Under the pieces are notes generated by a model, which saw nothing but the letters and a program-made list of their open reading frames with translations, was not told the origin of the DNA and made no database searches. Shown piece after piece: positions 1-7,899 of a stretch of DNA of 19,814 nt (positions are counted from its first letter, which is position 1; the number at the start of each line of letters is the position of its first letter). Location of the stretch: the NCBI GenBank assembly GCA_937915735.1, contig CALGGS010000213.1, positions 1 through 19,814 on the forward strand, given 5' to 3'. Made by a program: the position numbers and the translations under genes. Origin of the DNA: an uncultured Treponema sp. Its GTDB lineage: Bacteria > Spirochaetota > Spirochaetia > Treponematales > Treponemataceae.

Positions 1-1
1 C

Positions 2-844
2 TTGGCCAACGAGGCCGCAACCAGAATCGCCGGAAGCAACGACCTTTATTCTTTGAGCGGGCGAGGTCCTATTCACTCAATTAATTTCGTTACGGCTCAC
101 GACGGCTTCACTCTCAATGATTTGGTCACTTACAATCACAAGCACAACGAAGACAACGGTGAAGAAAACCGTGACGGAAACGACAATAACTTAAGCTACA
201 ACTGTGGCTACGAGGGACCGACAATCAACCCGAAAATCGAAAATCTCCGTCTTCAAAAAGTAAAGAATTTCTTCACGACCCTGCTCCTTTCTCAGGGCGT
301 TCCAATGTTCGTGGCCGGGGATGAAGTGAGACGAACTCAAGGCGGAAACAACAACGCTTACTGTCAGGACAACGAAACATCTTGGTTCAACTGGGACGAT
401 GTAAAAAATAATTCGACTATGCTTGAATTCGTGCAGAATTTAATCTCTCTCAGAAATCAGCATCCTGTTTTCCAGCGGAAAAATTTCTTTGGAGGAAGCG
501 CGACAAGTCAGTTTAACGAGCCGCCGGATATTTCATGGTTTGATTACGACGGAACAGTTCCCGACTGGAAAAAAATGAATCGCTATCTGGGCTTCCGCCT
601 TGGAGGAAAAGCCCAGGGGCTTCCAAAAGATGACAATGACTTTTTTGTTGCGATGAATATGGATATTCGTGATGTGACGATTACAATTCCAAAGCCTTCA
701 AACGGCCGTAAATGGTTCAGGACAATCGATACATCAATTCAGAACCGGACGAGCATTTTGCTTGGCGGCGACGAGGAAGCGCTGAATTCTCAGGAGCATT
801 ATGTTCTTTTGGCGAACAGTATTTTGGTCTTGATTGCAAAATAA
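2..844 (+). CDS. glgX: Glycogen debranching enzyme GlgX / isoamylase-type, C-terminal part (5' truncated by window edge)
   Basis: This is the last ~280 residues of a GH13 glycogen debranching enzyme, which hydrolyses alpha-1,6 branches of (phosphorylase-trimmed) glycogen in the cytoplasm. The TAHDGFTL segment near residue 31 carries the conserved His-Asp of the fourth GH13 region. It is followed by the GlgX/isoamylase hallmarks YNHKHNEDNGEENRDG, LLLSQGVPMFVAGDE and a NNAYCQDNETSWFNWD stretch. The tail is the C-terminal beta-sandwich, ending in the usual hydrophobic strand (SILVLIAK). The nucleophile and acid/base residues lie upstream of the window, so position 2 is simply the first in-frame codon and not a true start. 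The gene immediately precedes glycogen phosphorylase, which fits joint glycogen breakdown. No convincing terminator follows it. Family assignment is firm; GlgX versus other isoamylase subfamilies is less so. Confidence 0.93.
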   Translation: MANEAATRIAGSNDLYSLSGRGPIHSINFVTAHDGFTLNDLVTYNHKHNEDNGEENRDGNDNNLSYNCGYEGPTINPKIENLRLQKVKNFFTTLLLSQGVPMFVAGDEVRRTQGGNNNAYCQDNETSWFNWDDVKNNSTMLEFVQNLISLRNQHPVFQRKNFFGGSATSQFNEPPDISWFDYDGTVPDWKKMNRYLGFRLGGKAQGLPKDDNDFFVAMNMDIRDVTITIPKPSNGRKWFRTIDTSIQNRTSILLGGDEEALNSQEHYVLLANSILVLIAK

Positions 845-846
845 AG

Positions 847-876
847 TCTTAAAATATCTTAAAATTTCATAAAATA
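847..876 (+). promoter_or_regulatory. Three phased 10-bp AT repeats upstream of glgP promoter (UP-element-like)
   Basis: Three consecutive 10-mers, TCTTAAAATA, TCTTAAAATT and TCATAAAATA, repeat with exactly 10-bp period. They sit about 25-55 bp upstream of the putative -10 at 902-907. A-tracts in helical phase bend DNA and can contact the RNA polymerase alpha subunit. The repeats are seen directly; the UP-element role is inferred. Confidence 0.45.
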
Positions 877-898
877 AATAGAAATTTCTGAACACCTG

Positions 899-907
899 TG
901 ATATAAT
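899..907 (+). promoter_or_regulatory. Extended -10 promoter of glgP
   Basis: TGA followed by the perfect -10 hexamer TATAAT. No good -35 hexamer exists at 16-18 bp upstream, consistent with an extended -10 promoter. Transcription would start near 914, giving a leader of about 34 nt that ends in the ribosome site AGGAGA ahead of the ATG at 948. Confidence 0.6.
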
Positions 908-947
908 TTTACAATCTTTCTTTTATACGAAAATTGCAGGAGAAAAT

Positions 948-3416
948 ATGAAATTTGATGCAGAAAAATTCAGAGAAAATCTTTCAGCTCGTTTGAGACG
1001 CCAGTACGGAAAAGACATCTCTCAGGCGAACAGCCACGATCTTTTTGACGCAGTTTCGGCTTCGGTTCAGGAATTGATTATGCCGGCTTGGATGGCAACC
1101 CGAAATCAGTACGAAAAAAAGCCGACAAAGCAGCTTTACTATCTTTCTGCTGAATTTTTGATGGGACGCGCTCTTTCAAACAATCTTATCAACTTGGGCA
1201 TTAAGGAAGAAGTAAAAAAAGTTCTCGACGATATGAACATAAATTACAATCTCGTTGAAGACGAAGAGCCTGATGCAGGTCTTGGAAACGGTGGCCTTGG
1301 CCGATTGGCAGCCTGTTTCTTGGACTCACTGGCAACCTTAGACTATCCCGGACACGGCTACGGAATCCGATACGAATACGGAATGTTCGAGCAGAAAATC
1401 GAAAACGGCTATCAGGTTGAATATCCGGACAACTGGCTCAAACACCGGGACCCTTGGGAAATCAAGCGAAGCGACTTGGCTGTAACCGTAAAATTCGGTG
1501 GCGAAATCAAATACGGAAAAACTCCGGATGGCCAGGACCGCTTCTACATCGAAAATGCCGAAGAAGTTACGGCAACTCCTTACGACTTGGCAATTGTCGG
1601 CTATGACACAAACACGGTAAACACTCTCCGACTTTGGCAGGCTTCTTCTCCAAACGGATTTGACCTCCAGCTTTTCAATGACATGAAATACAACGAGGCT
1701 GTAGTCCGCCAGAACAGCGCAGAAAATGTAACGCGAGTTCTTTATCCAAACGATAACGGCCCGCAGGGAAAGGTTTTGCGCTTAAAGCAGCAGTATTTCT
1801 TCTGTTCGGCATCTTTGCAGGATTTGGTTCACCACTTCGTAAACAACTACGGAACAGACTTCTCAAAATTCCCGGATTTGCACGCAATTCAGCTTAACGA
1901 CACTCATCCTGTAGTCGCAATTCCTGAGCTTATGCGAATCTTGCTCGATGAATACGGAATCGGCTGGAATGATGCCTGGGCTATCGTTCAGAAAACCTTT
2001 GCTTACACCAACCACACTATTTTGGCAGAGGCTCTCGAAAAATGGGACATCTCAATCTTCCAGGGCTTGCTCCCGCGAATCTACCAGATTGTAGAAGAAA
2101 TCAACCGACGCTTTATGATTGAGCTTCGTGCAAAATATCCGACTGACTATCAGAAGCAGAATCACATGTCAATCATTCACGACGGAAAGGTCTACATGGC
2201 TTGGCTTGCAATTCATGCTGGCTTCAGCGTAAACGGCGTTGCTGCCCTTCACACAGAGCTTCTTAAAAATCAGGAGCTTAAAGACTGGTACGACTTGTAT
2301 CCTAAAAAGTTCAACAACAAAACGAATGGTATCACCCAGCGACGCTGGCTTTTGAACGCAAACCCTGAGCTTGCAGAATTCATCACAAAACGAATCGGTC
2401 ACGGCTGGGAAAAGGATTTAACAAAACTCAAGGAACTCGAAAAATTCGCTGACGATGACGCTTCACTTGAAGAGCTTATCGCAATCAAACGCCACAACAA
2501 AGAGGCTTTGGTTGAATTCCTCAAGCACAAGCAGAACGAATTCCTTGATCCTGACTCAATTTTTGATGTTCAGGTCAAACGACTCCACGAATACAAACGG
2601 CAGCTCTTGAATGTCCTTCACATCATGTATCTCTACAACAGGATTATCGAAGACCCAAGCTACAACGCTCCAAACAGAACCTTCATCTTTGGAGCAAAAT
2701 CGGCTTCTGGCTACCGACGGGCAAAGGCAATCATCAAGCTCATCAACACAGTGGCTGAGCGGGTAAACAACGACCGACGAATCGGCGGAAAACTCCGGGT
2801 TGTCTTCATCGAAAACTACCGTGTTTCAGTTGCAGAAAAAATCTTCCCGGCGGCAGATGTTTCAGAACAGATTTCAACGGCAGGAAAAGAAGCTTCTGGA
2901 ACTTCAAACATGAAATTTATGGTAAACGGCGCGCTTACAATGGGAACTCTTGACGGCGCAAACATCGAGATTTTTGAAGAGGCTGGAAAAGAAAACGGAT
3001 TCGTATTTGGTCTCACAACCGAAGAAATTCTCAAAATGGAAAAAGAACATTCTTACAATCCTCAGCAGTATCTTGAGCGAAATCCGGCTTTGAACAAGGT
3101 TGTAGAGCAGCTTGTTGACGGCACTTATGACCCGAGCCGACAGATTTTCAAAGAGATTCACGACTCTCTCGTTTACGGCGTTGAAGGCCAGAGACCGGAT
3201 GTTTACTATGTTCTTGCAGATTTCGACAAATACTGTAAGGCTCAGGAAGAAGTAGCAAAGGCTTACCTTGACAAAAAAGGCTGGGCTAAAAAGGCTCTTA
3301 TCAACATCGCAAACTCCGGCAAATTCTCTAGCGACCGAACAATCGAAGATTATGTCCGAGACATCTGGCACTTGAAGAAAGTAATTGTTGAAGACAGCGA
3401 GATTAAAAACGCATAG
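948..3416 (+). CDS. glgP: Glycogen/starch (alpha-glucan) phosphorylase
   Basis: A GT35 enzyme of 822 aa, the usual family length (~800-830), which releases glucose-1-phosphate from alpha-1,4-glucan ends using pyridoxal phosphate. Visible family motifs are the N-terminal LYYLSAEFLMGRAL, the substrate-loop block GLGNGGLGRLAACFLDSLA, the QLNDTHP motif, VKRLHEYKRQLLN, and the PLP site GTSNMKFMVNGALTMGTLDG, whose lysine is about residue 656. The start is supported by AGGAGA six bases before the ATG. It has its own extended -10 promoter and lies directly after the debranching enzyme, so the pair would fully degrade stored glycogen. The aspartate kinase gene follows after only 9 nt, so read-through is likely. 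Nothing is truncated. Identification is secure; whether it prefers glycogen or maltodextrin cannot be told from sequence. Confidence 0.97.
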   Translation: MKFDAEKFRENLSARLRRQYGKDISQANSHDLFDAVSASVQELIMPAWMATRNQYEKKPTKQLYYLSAEFLMGRALSNNLINLGIKEEVKKVLDDMNINYNLVEDEEPDAGLGNGGLGRLAACFLDSLATLDYPGHGYGIRYEYGMFEQKIENGYQVEYPDNWLKHRDPWEIKRSDLAVTVKFGGEIKYGKTPDGQDRFYIENAEEVTATPYDLAIVGYDTNTVNTLRLWQASSPNGFDLQLFNDMKYNEAVVRQNSAENVTRVLYPNDNGPQGKVLRLKQQYFFCSASLQDLVHHFVNNYGTDFSKFPDLHAIQLNDTHPVVAIPELMRILLDEYGIGWNDAWAIVQKTFAYTNHTILAEALEKWDISIFQGLLPRIYQIVEEINRRFMIELRAKYPTDYQKQNHMSIIHDGKVYMAWLAIHAGFSVNGVAALHTELLKNQELKDWYDLYPKKFNNKTNGITQRRWLLNANPELAEFITKRIGHGWEKDLTKLKELEKFADDDASLEELIAIKRHNKEALVEFLKHKQNEFLDPDSIFDVQVKRLHEYKRQLLNVLHIMYLYNRIIEDPSYNAPNRTFIFGAKSASGYRRAKAIIKLINTVAERVNNDRRIGGKLRVVFIENYRVSVAEKIFPAADVSEQISTAGKEASGTSNMKFMVNGALTMGTLDGANIEIFEEAGKENGFVFGLTTEEILKMEKEHSYNPQQYLERNPALNKVVEQLVDGTYDPSRQIFKEIHDSLVYGVEGQRPDVYYVLADFDKYCKAQEEVAKAYLDKKGWAKKALINIANSGKFSSDRTIEDYVRDIWHLKKVIVEDSEIKNA

Positions 3417-3425
3417 GCAAAAAAT

Positions 3426-4748
3426 ATGATAGTAATGAAATTCGGCGGCTCATCAGTCGCCAATGCGGAGCGAATCAGACATGTCGCTTCGATTATTCAG
3501 GCTTATAAGGAAAGTCGCCCGGTTGTCGTTTTGAGCGCAATGGGCGACACAACGGATCACCTTCTCGATGCGGCTGATATGGCCGTAAACGGGAAGGTTG
3601 ACATAAAAAAGGTGGAGCAGCTTCATTTTGACACGGCTAAAGAGCTTGGAATTGATGTTCCTGCAATCAAAGAGCTTTTAACTGAGCTTAATACTCTTTT
3701 GACAGGAATCTCAATGCTCCACGAGCTTACAAAGCGTACACGGGATTATCTCGTTTCTTTCGGTGAGCGAATGAGCGTCCGAATGATGACGGCTTACCTC
3801 CAAAAACAGGGAACTCCTGCCAAGTTTTATGATGCCTGGGATATCGGAATGGTTTCAGACTCAAACTATATGGCGGCAGAGCTTCTCGATGAGGTTTGGG
3901 ACAACATTCCTAAACACTTAAACGACTACAAAAACGGAAAGCAGACAGAAATCCCAATCGTCACTGGCTTTATCGCAAAGGACCAGAAAGGAATCATTAC
4001 TACCCTCGGTCGTGGTGGCTCAGATTTATCCGCGACTATGATTGGGGCCGCAATGAAGGCCGACGAAATCCAAACTTGGAAGGATGTTGACGGAATCTTA
4101 ACCACGGATCCCCGAATCGTAAAAGAAGCTCGAACTGTTCCGGAGGTTACTTACGAAGAGGCTCAGGAGCTTGCAATGTTCGGAAGCCAGGTTCTTCACC
4201 CCCGCAGCATGATTCCTTGCCGAAAGACAGGAACTCCTGTTCGCGTAAAAAATTCTTACAACATAAAAAGCAACGGCTCAGTTATCGTAGAAAAGCACTC
4301 AGGGGCAACTCCGAGGGTTACGGCAATTACTTCTGTCAAAAATGTCACTTTGATTGACATCCAGTCGAGCCGAATGTTGGGAGCGGCAGGCTTCCTCGCT
4401 CACATTTTCAATCAGTTCTTAAAATGGAACATCTCAATCGATGTGATTGCGACTTCAGAAGTCTCGGTTTCGCTTACGGTAAACACAAAGGCTGATTTGA
4501 CAGGTCTTCTTGAAGATTTGGCTCGTGTTGCGGAAGTCAAAGCTACTAAAGAAAAGGCAATAGTCACGCTTATTTGTGATGCAAGCCATTCAAGCTCAAT
4601 CCTTGAAGATGCTTTCACCGCCCTTCATAGCGAAAACATCAATGTTCAGATGATTTCTCAGGGAGCAAGCAAAGTAAACATTTCGATGCTTGTAGACGAG
4701 AATCAGGCAAATGATGTCGTAAAGATTTTGCATAAGGCTTTGTTCTAG
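3426..4748 (+). CDS. lysC: Aspartate kinase (monofunctional, tandem ACT)
   Basis: This 440-aa protein phosphorylates aspartate, the first step to lysine, threonine and methionine. The N-terminus MIVMKFGGSSVA is the family signature (KFGGSS), and a second signature, TTLGRGGSDLSATMIG, lies near residue 195. WKDVDGILTTDPR follows it, completing the amino-acid kinase fold. The last ~140 residues form two ACT regulatory domains (from about VTLIDIQSSRMLGAAGF), so feedback inhibition by an end product is expected. No homoserine dehydrogenase domain is fused. The ribosome site is weak (an AGG overlapping the glgP stop), which suggests translational coupling to glgP 9 nt upstream. There is no lysine riboswitch, because there is no room for one. 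Which amino acid feeds back is unknown, so the lysC symbol is by family convention. Confidence 0.94.
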   Translation: MIVMKFGGSSVANAERIRHVASIIQAYKESRPVVVLSAMGDTTDHLLDAADMAVNGKVDIKKVEQLHFDTAKELGIDVPAIKELLTELNTLLTGISMLHELTKRTRDYLVSFGERMSVRMMTAYLQKQGTPAKFYDAWDIGMVSDSNYMAAELLDEVWDNIPKHLNDYKNGKQTEIPIVTGFIAKDQKGIITTLGRGGSDLSATMIGAAMKADEIQTWKDVDGILTTDPRIVKEARTVPEVTYEEAQELAMFGSQVLHPRSMIPCRKTGTPVRVKNSYNIKSNGSVIVEKHSGATPRVTAITSVKNVTLIDIQSSRMLGAAGFLAHIFNQFLKWNISIDVIATSEVSVSLTVNTKADLTGLLEDLARVAEVKATKEKAIVTLICDASHSSSILEDAFTALHSENINVQMISQGASKVNISMLVDENQANDVVKILHKALF

Positions 4749-4777
4749 AAATAACTCTTAAAAAATCGGGAGAAAAA

Positions 4778-6595
4778 ATGTTCAGCTCATTAAAAACTCG
4801 CTTTATTTTGGGATTTGCGGCTTTTATCTGCATTTCACTCATCGCAGTTTCTGCAATTGCTACAATCAGCATTATAAAAACTGCTGAGCAATTCACTTCT
4901 ATTCAAGGTGAACCTGTAGTTGAACATGTTGTAGATTATATTGACGGTGATAAATTCGAAGAGCTTACAAAGTCCCTTGACCCGACTGATGAATGGGCAG
5001 AAGAAACAAGAATTTGGATGCTTTCCGTCGCACAATCGGTTGGCTGTCAGTATCTTTTTACGATGGCTCGTGTTAGCGGGACTAACTTCAACTACATCAT
5101 CGACGGAAGCTGTGATCCCAGTGACGAAGAAAATTTTTCTCCGATGGGAACCGAAGAAGACATAGAATCTTGGGGTAAAGCTCCTTTCTTGACGATGCAA
5201 ACTGGAGAAATTGCAAATTCTGGAATGATTGATCAGGATGAATGGGGCTGGAAAGCGTCAACCTACAAGGCAATCAAAAACTCACGGGGTGCAATCGTAG
5301 GCTTTGTCGGCTGTGACTTTGACATCACCAGCATCATCTCAATGATAAAAATCCGTGTAATTATGCTCATCGTTATCGGTGCAGTTCTTCTTGCTATTGG
5401 GGCGGCTGTTCTTTATCTCTTCTCAAATATGATTTTTGGCTCTATGAAGCAGATTTCAGAATCAATGAAGCAGATTTCAGACGGAACGGCAGATTTAACG
5501 CACAGAATTCCGGAAAAAGGCAATAACGAGCTTACGGATTTGGCCAAAAACTGTAATAAAGTCATTCAAAGCATGGGGAATTTGGTCGGCACCTTGCAGG
5601 AGGAAACAAAAGTCCTTACGGAAAACGGAAATCGTCTTTCTGAAAGAATGTCTTCTTCCCTTACCCATATTTCCGGGGCTGCAACGAGCGTTGACGAAAT
5701 CAACAGTCAGATTTCTTCACAGGCAACAAAGGTTGACTTTATTTCCGGCTCAATCGCTTCTGTAGAGCAGGAAATCTCAAATCTTAATACGAGAATCAAT
5801 GAGCAGGCAGAGGCAATTTCTGAAAGCTCAAGTGCAATCGAGCAGATTTCTCAGAATATTCGCTCAGTAAGCAAGAATGTCGAGACAATTACCGAAGAAT
5901 ATGAAAACTTAACGCAGGAAGCAAAGAATGGCGCTAAGCTTCAGGAAGAAGTTTCAAGTCAAATCGAAGAGATTTCAAAACAGTCAGAAAACCTTAATGA
6001 AGCGAACCAGGCAATCGCTGCAATCGCAGAGCAAACAAACCTGCTGGCTATGAACGCCGCAATCGAGGCAGCTCATGCCGGGGATGTGGGAAAAGGCTTC
6101 TCTGTCGTAGCAGACGAAATCCGTGCATTGGCAGAAACGAGCGCAACCCAGTCAATGGCAATTAAAGACCTTCTTACGGGTATTTCAGAGGCAATCGGTG
6201 GAATCGTAACATCTTCAAAGCAGTCTAGCGAATCTTTCGTGCGCGTAGGTTCAAAAATTGCAAAAATGGACTCAATGATGCGCGAGATTAAGGGCGGAAT
6301 GGCAGAAGAAACGGCCGGCGTTCAGAATATTCTTCAGACAATGGGAACCCTTGATTCTTCTCGAAAAGAAATTTCTAGTGCCAGTGAAAATATGAAGAAT
6401 GCGAGCGAGTCCGTTTTCGCAGAAATATCTGAGTTAAAATCAATTTCGGAGTATACGCTTCAAAACTCACAGAGAGTTACGAGCGCAATTTCAGAAATGA
6501 AAGAGGCTGCCAGTGAAGCCGCCGAAGCAAGCGAGGTTTCACAAACAGCCACACAAAATGTAGTTCAGATGATAAACGGATTCAAAGTAAATTAA
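4778..6595 (+). CDS. Methyl-accepting chemotaxis protein (Cache-like sensor, HAMP)
   Basis: A 605-aa inner-membrane chemoreceptor. TM1 is about residues 8-33, the periplasmic sensor about 34-190, TM2 about 193-217, and HAMP about 218-270. A long cytoplasmic helical bundle follows. The conserved signalling tip (about 410-455) reads AIAEQTNLLAMNAAIEAAHA, then GKGFSVVADEIRALAE, the region that contacts CheA/CheW. The sensor contains two or three cysteines and a GFVGCDFDI strand near its end, resembling a Cache/PAS-like fold; the ligand is unknown. There is no C-terminal CheR-binding pentapeptide. GGGAG precedes the ATG by six bases. The gene lies 29 nt after aspartate kinase with no visible promoter or terminator between them. 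Its stop codon overlaps the stop of convergent scpA. Confidence 0.95.
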   Translation: MFSSLKTRFILGFAAFICISLIAVSAIATISIIKTAEQFTSIQGEPVVEHVVDYIDGDKFEELTKSLDPTDEWAEETRIWMLSVAQSVGCQYLFTMARVSGTNFNYIIDGSCDPSDEENFSPMGTEEDIESWGKAPFLTMQTGEIANSGMIDQDEWGWKASTYKAIKNSRGAIVGFVGCDFDITSIISMIKIRVIMLIVIGAVLLAIGAAVLYLFSNMIFGSMKQISESMKQISDGTADLTHRIPEKGNNELTDLAKNCNKVIQSMGNLVGTLQEETKVLTENGNRLSERMSSSLTHISGAATSVDEINSQISSQATKVDFISGSIASVEQEISNLNTRINEQAEAISESSSAIEQISQNIRSVSKNVETITEEYENLTQEAKNGAKLQEEVSSQIEEISKQSENLNEANQAIAAIAEQTNLLAMNAAIEAAHAGDVGKGFSVVADEIRALAETSATQSMAIKDLLTGISEAIGGIVTSSKQSSESFVRVGSKIAKMDSMMREIKGGMAEETAGVQNILQTMGTLDSSRKEISSASENMKNASESVFAEISELKSISEYTLQNSQRVTSAISEMKEAASEAAEASEVSQTATQNVVQMINGFKVN

Positions 6596-7386
6596 GCTGC
6601 CGCATAACGGCAAATCTTAATGTTTCCGAATAAGCGATTTTGGTAAATGGCCGCCATTTTAAATTTGACGGCCTCCAGAATTGCCATAAAAGCACAAATC
6701 ACATCAAGAATATTGTCTTTTCTGACGAGTAAATCTGTGAACATACATTCATCCTGCTTTTCAAGAAGCTCGTTCATCAGAGTAATTTTTTCGTTCACAG
6801 AAATTTCCTCGTACATATCAAGAATTTTCTGATCCGTGTACTGACTCATAATGTTCTTGAAGAGTTTTTGCATCTGCTCAAGCAAATCCCAGGTGTCAAC
6901 TTTTTCCCAAACATCATCGCTTTCTTCAAATGGTAAAAATCTCTGAATTTTTTCTCGCTCAAAATTCCAGTCGTTCTGCTCTTGTTTTTCTTCGATAAGG
7001 TCAGAAAGTTTCTTAAATTTCTGATATTCAATCAATGCATCAACAAGCTCTTCCCGCGGATCATCAAAATCCAAATCGTCATCGATTTTAACCTCTACCG
7101 GAAGCATCATTCTTGATTTAATGTAAATAAGACGGGCAGCCCATTTATAAAAATCCGACAAATCGCCCAAATCGACCTTAGCCGCATAATCAAGATAGGA
7201 AAGAAATTGCTCTGTAAGCTCGGCAATCGGAATATCATAAATGTTGAATTTATTGTCTCTGACGAGTGTCCACAAAAGATGAATCGGTCCGTCAAAGTCA
7301 CCGACTTTGTAATGGCGGCGTTCTTTTCCGCCAGCCTCATCTATTTCAAGTTCAGCATTTTCCTGACTGACTGCCTGTTCTTCCAT
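6592..7386 (-). CDS. scpA: Segregation and condensation protein A
   Basis: A 264-aa kleisin subunit of the SMC-ScpAB condensin complex, which organises and segregates the chromosome. The N-terminal signature begins at about residue 26 with YKVGDFDGPIHLLWTLV and continues IYDIPIAELTEQFLSYL; this helix region binds the SMC neck. AARLIYIKSRMMLP is also diagnostic. The C-terminal ~80 residues form the winged helix expected to bind the SMC head. The start is supported by AAGGGG seven bases upstream, although this places the first 46 nt inside folK in another frame. The 25-residue acidic N-terminal extension is thus translated from overlapped DNA. ScpB is not in the window. The gene is last in a recA-folK-scpA run. 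Confidence 0.93.
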   Translation of the reverse strand: MEEQAVSQENAELEIDEAGGKERRHYKVGDFDGPIHLLWTLVRDNKFNIYDIPIAELTEQFLSYLDYAAKVDLGDLSDFYKWAARLIYIKSRMMLPVEVKIDDDLDFDDPREELVDALIEYQKFKKLSDLIEEKQEQNDWNFEREKIQRFLPFEESDDVWEKVDTWDLLEQMQKLFKNIMSQYTDQKILDMYEEISVNEKITLMNELLEKQDECMFTDLLVRKDNILDVICAFMAILEAVKFKMAAIYQNRLFGNIKICRYAAA

Positions 7387-7889
7387 AATTCTGCCCCTTG
7401 GTTTCCAATTTTTGCCAAAGAATTTTTTAAAAATTCTATATTATGAATTTCGGCAGATTCTGGCAAAACTTCAAGCAGAGGAATCAAAACAAATGCTCTT
7501 TCTGCTATGTGCGGGTGGGGCACTTCAAGATTTTTCATCGGGTCTTTTTTGTCAAAAAAGTGAATTTCTTCGTTTCCAAAAAGCTCGATGTCAATGTCAA
7601 TGGAACGGGGACCATTTCTGATTTCAGATATTCTATTTCGGCCAAGCTTTTCTTCAATTTCGTGAATTTTTGAAAGAAGCTCGTGAGCAGAAAGCATAGT
7701 GTTCCCGCACACCGCCATATTAAAAAAATCGCTCTGATTTTCGAAATACATCGGCTTCGTGCGGTAAACTGAGGAAAGCTCAAAATCAGAAAACAGAGGC
7801 TCTAACAGGGAAGAGGCGCGTAAGAGCAAATCAAATGGCTCTAAGCCCTTAAAAGCCCTGTTAGAACCAAGTCCGAGAACTGTGAACAT
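7341..7889 (-). CDS. folK: 6-hydroxymethyl-7,8-dihydropterin pyrophosphokinase (HPPK)
   Basis: This 182-aa enzyme transfers pyrophosphate from ATP to 6-hydroxymethyl-dihydropterin in folate synthesis. The start matches the family N-terminus (VLGLGSNRA for the usual ALGSNLG). FELSSVYRTKPM and DFFNMAV follow, then the signature RNGPRSIDIDIELFG with the Mg-binding aspartates, then EVPHPHIAERAFVLIPL. The length is a little over the common ~160 aa; the extra C-terminal residues are those overlapping scpA. No Shine-Dalgarno is visible before the ATG, whose leader is pure A/T. Translation may therefore depend on coupling to recA, which ends 10 nt upstream. Confidence 0.93.
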   Translation of the reverse strand: MFTVLGLGSNRAFKGLEPFDLLLRASSLLEPLFSDFELSSVYRTKPMYFENQSDFFNMAVCGNTMLSAHELLSKIHEIEEKLGRNRISEIRNGPRSIDIDIELFGNEEIHFFDKKDPMKNLEVPHPHIAERAFVLIPLLEVLPESAEIHNIEFLKNSLAKIGNQGAELWKNRQSVRKMLNLK

Positions 7890-7899
7890 AAAAATTTAA

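Noticed and set aside
2904..3371. Long antisense open frame (155 codons) within glgP
   Set aside because: It has no ribosome site or recognisable protein pattern; it mirrors the codon usage of glgP on the opposite strand.
3417..3425. Lysine riboswitch before aspartate kinase
   Set aside because: The intergenic gap is only 9 nt and no riboswitch fold is possible there.
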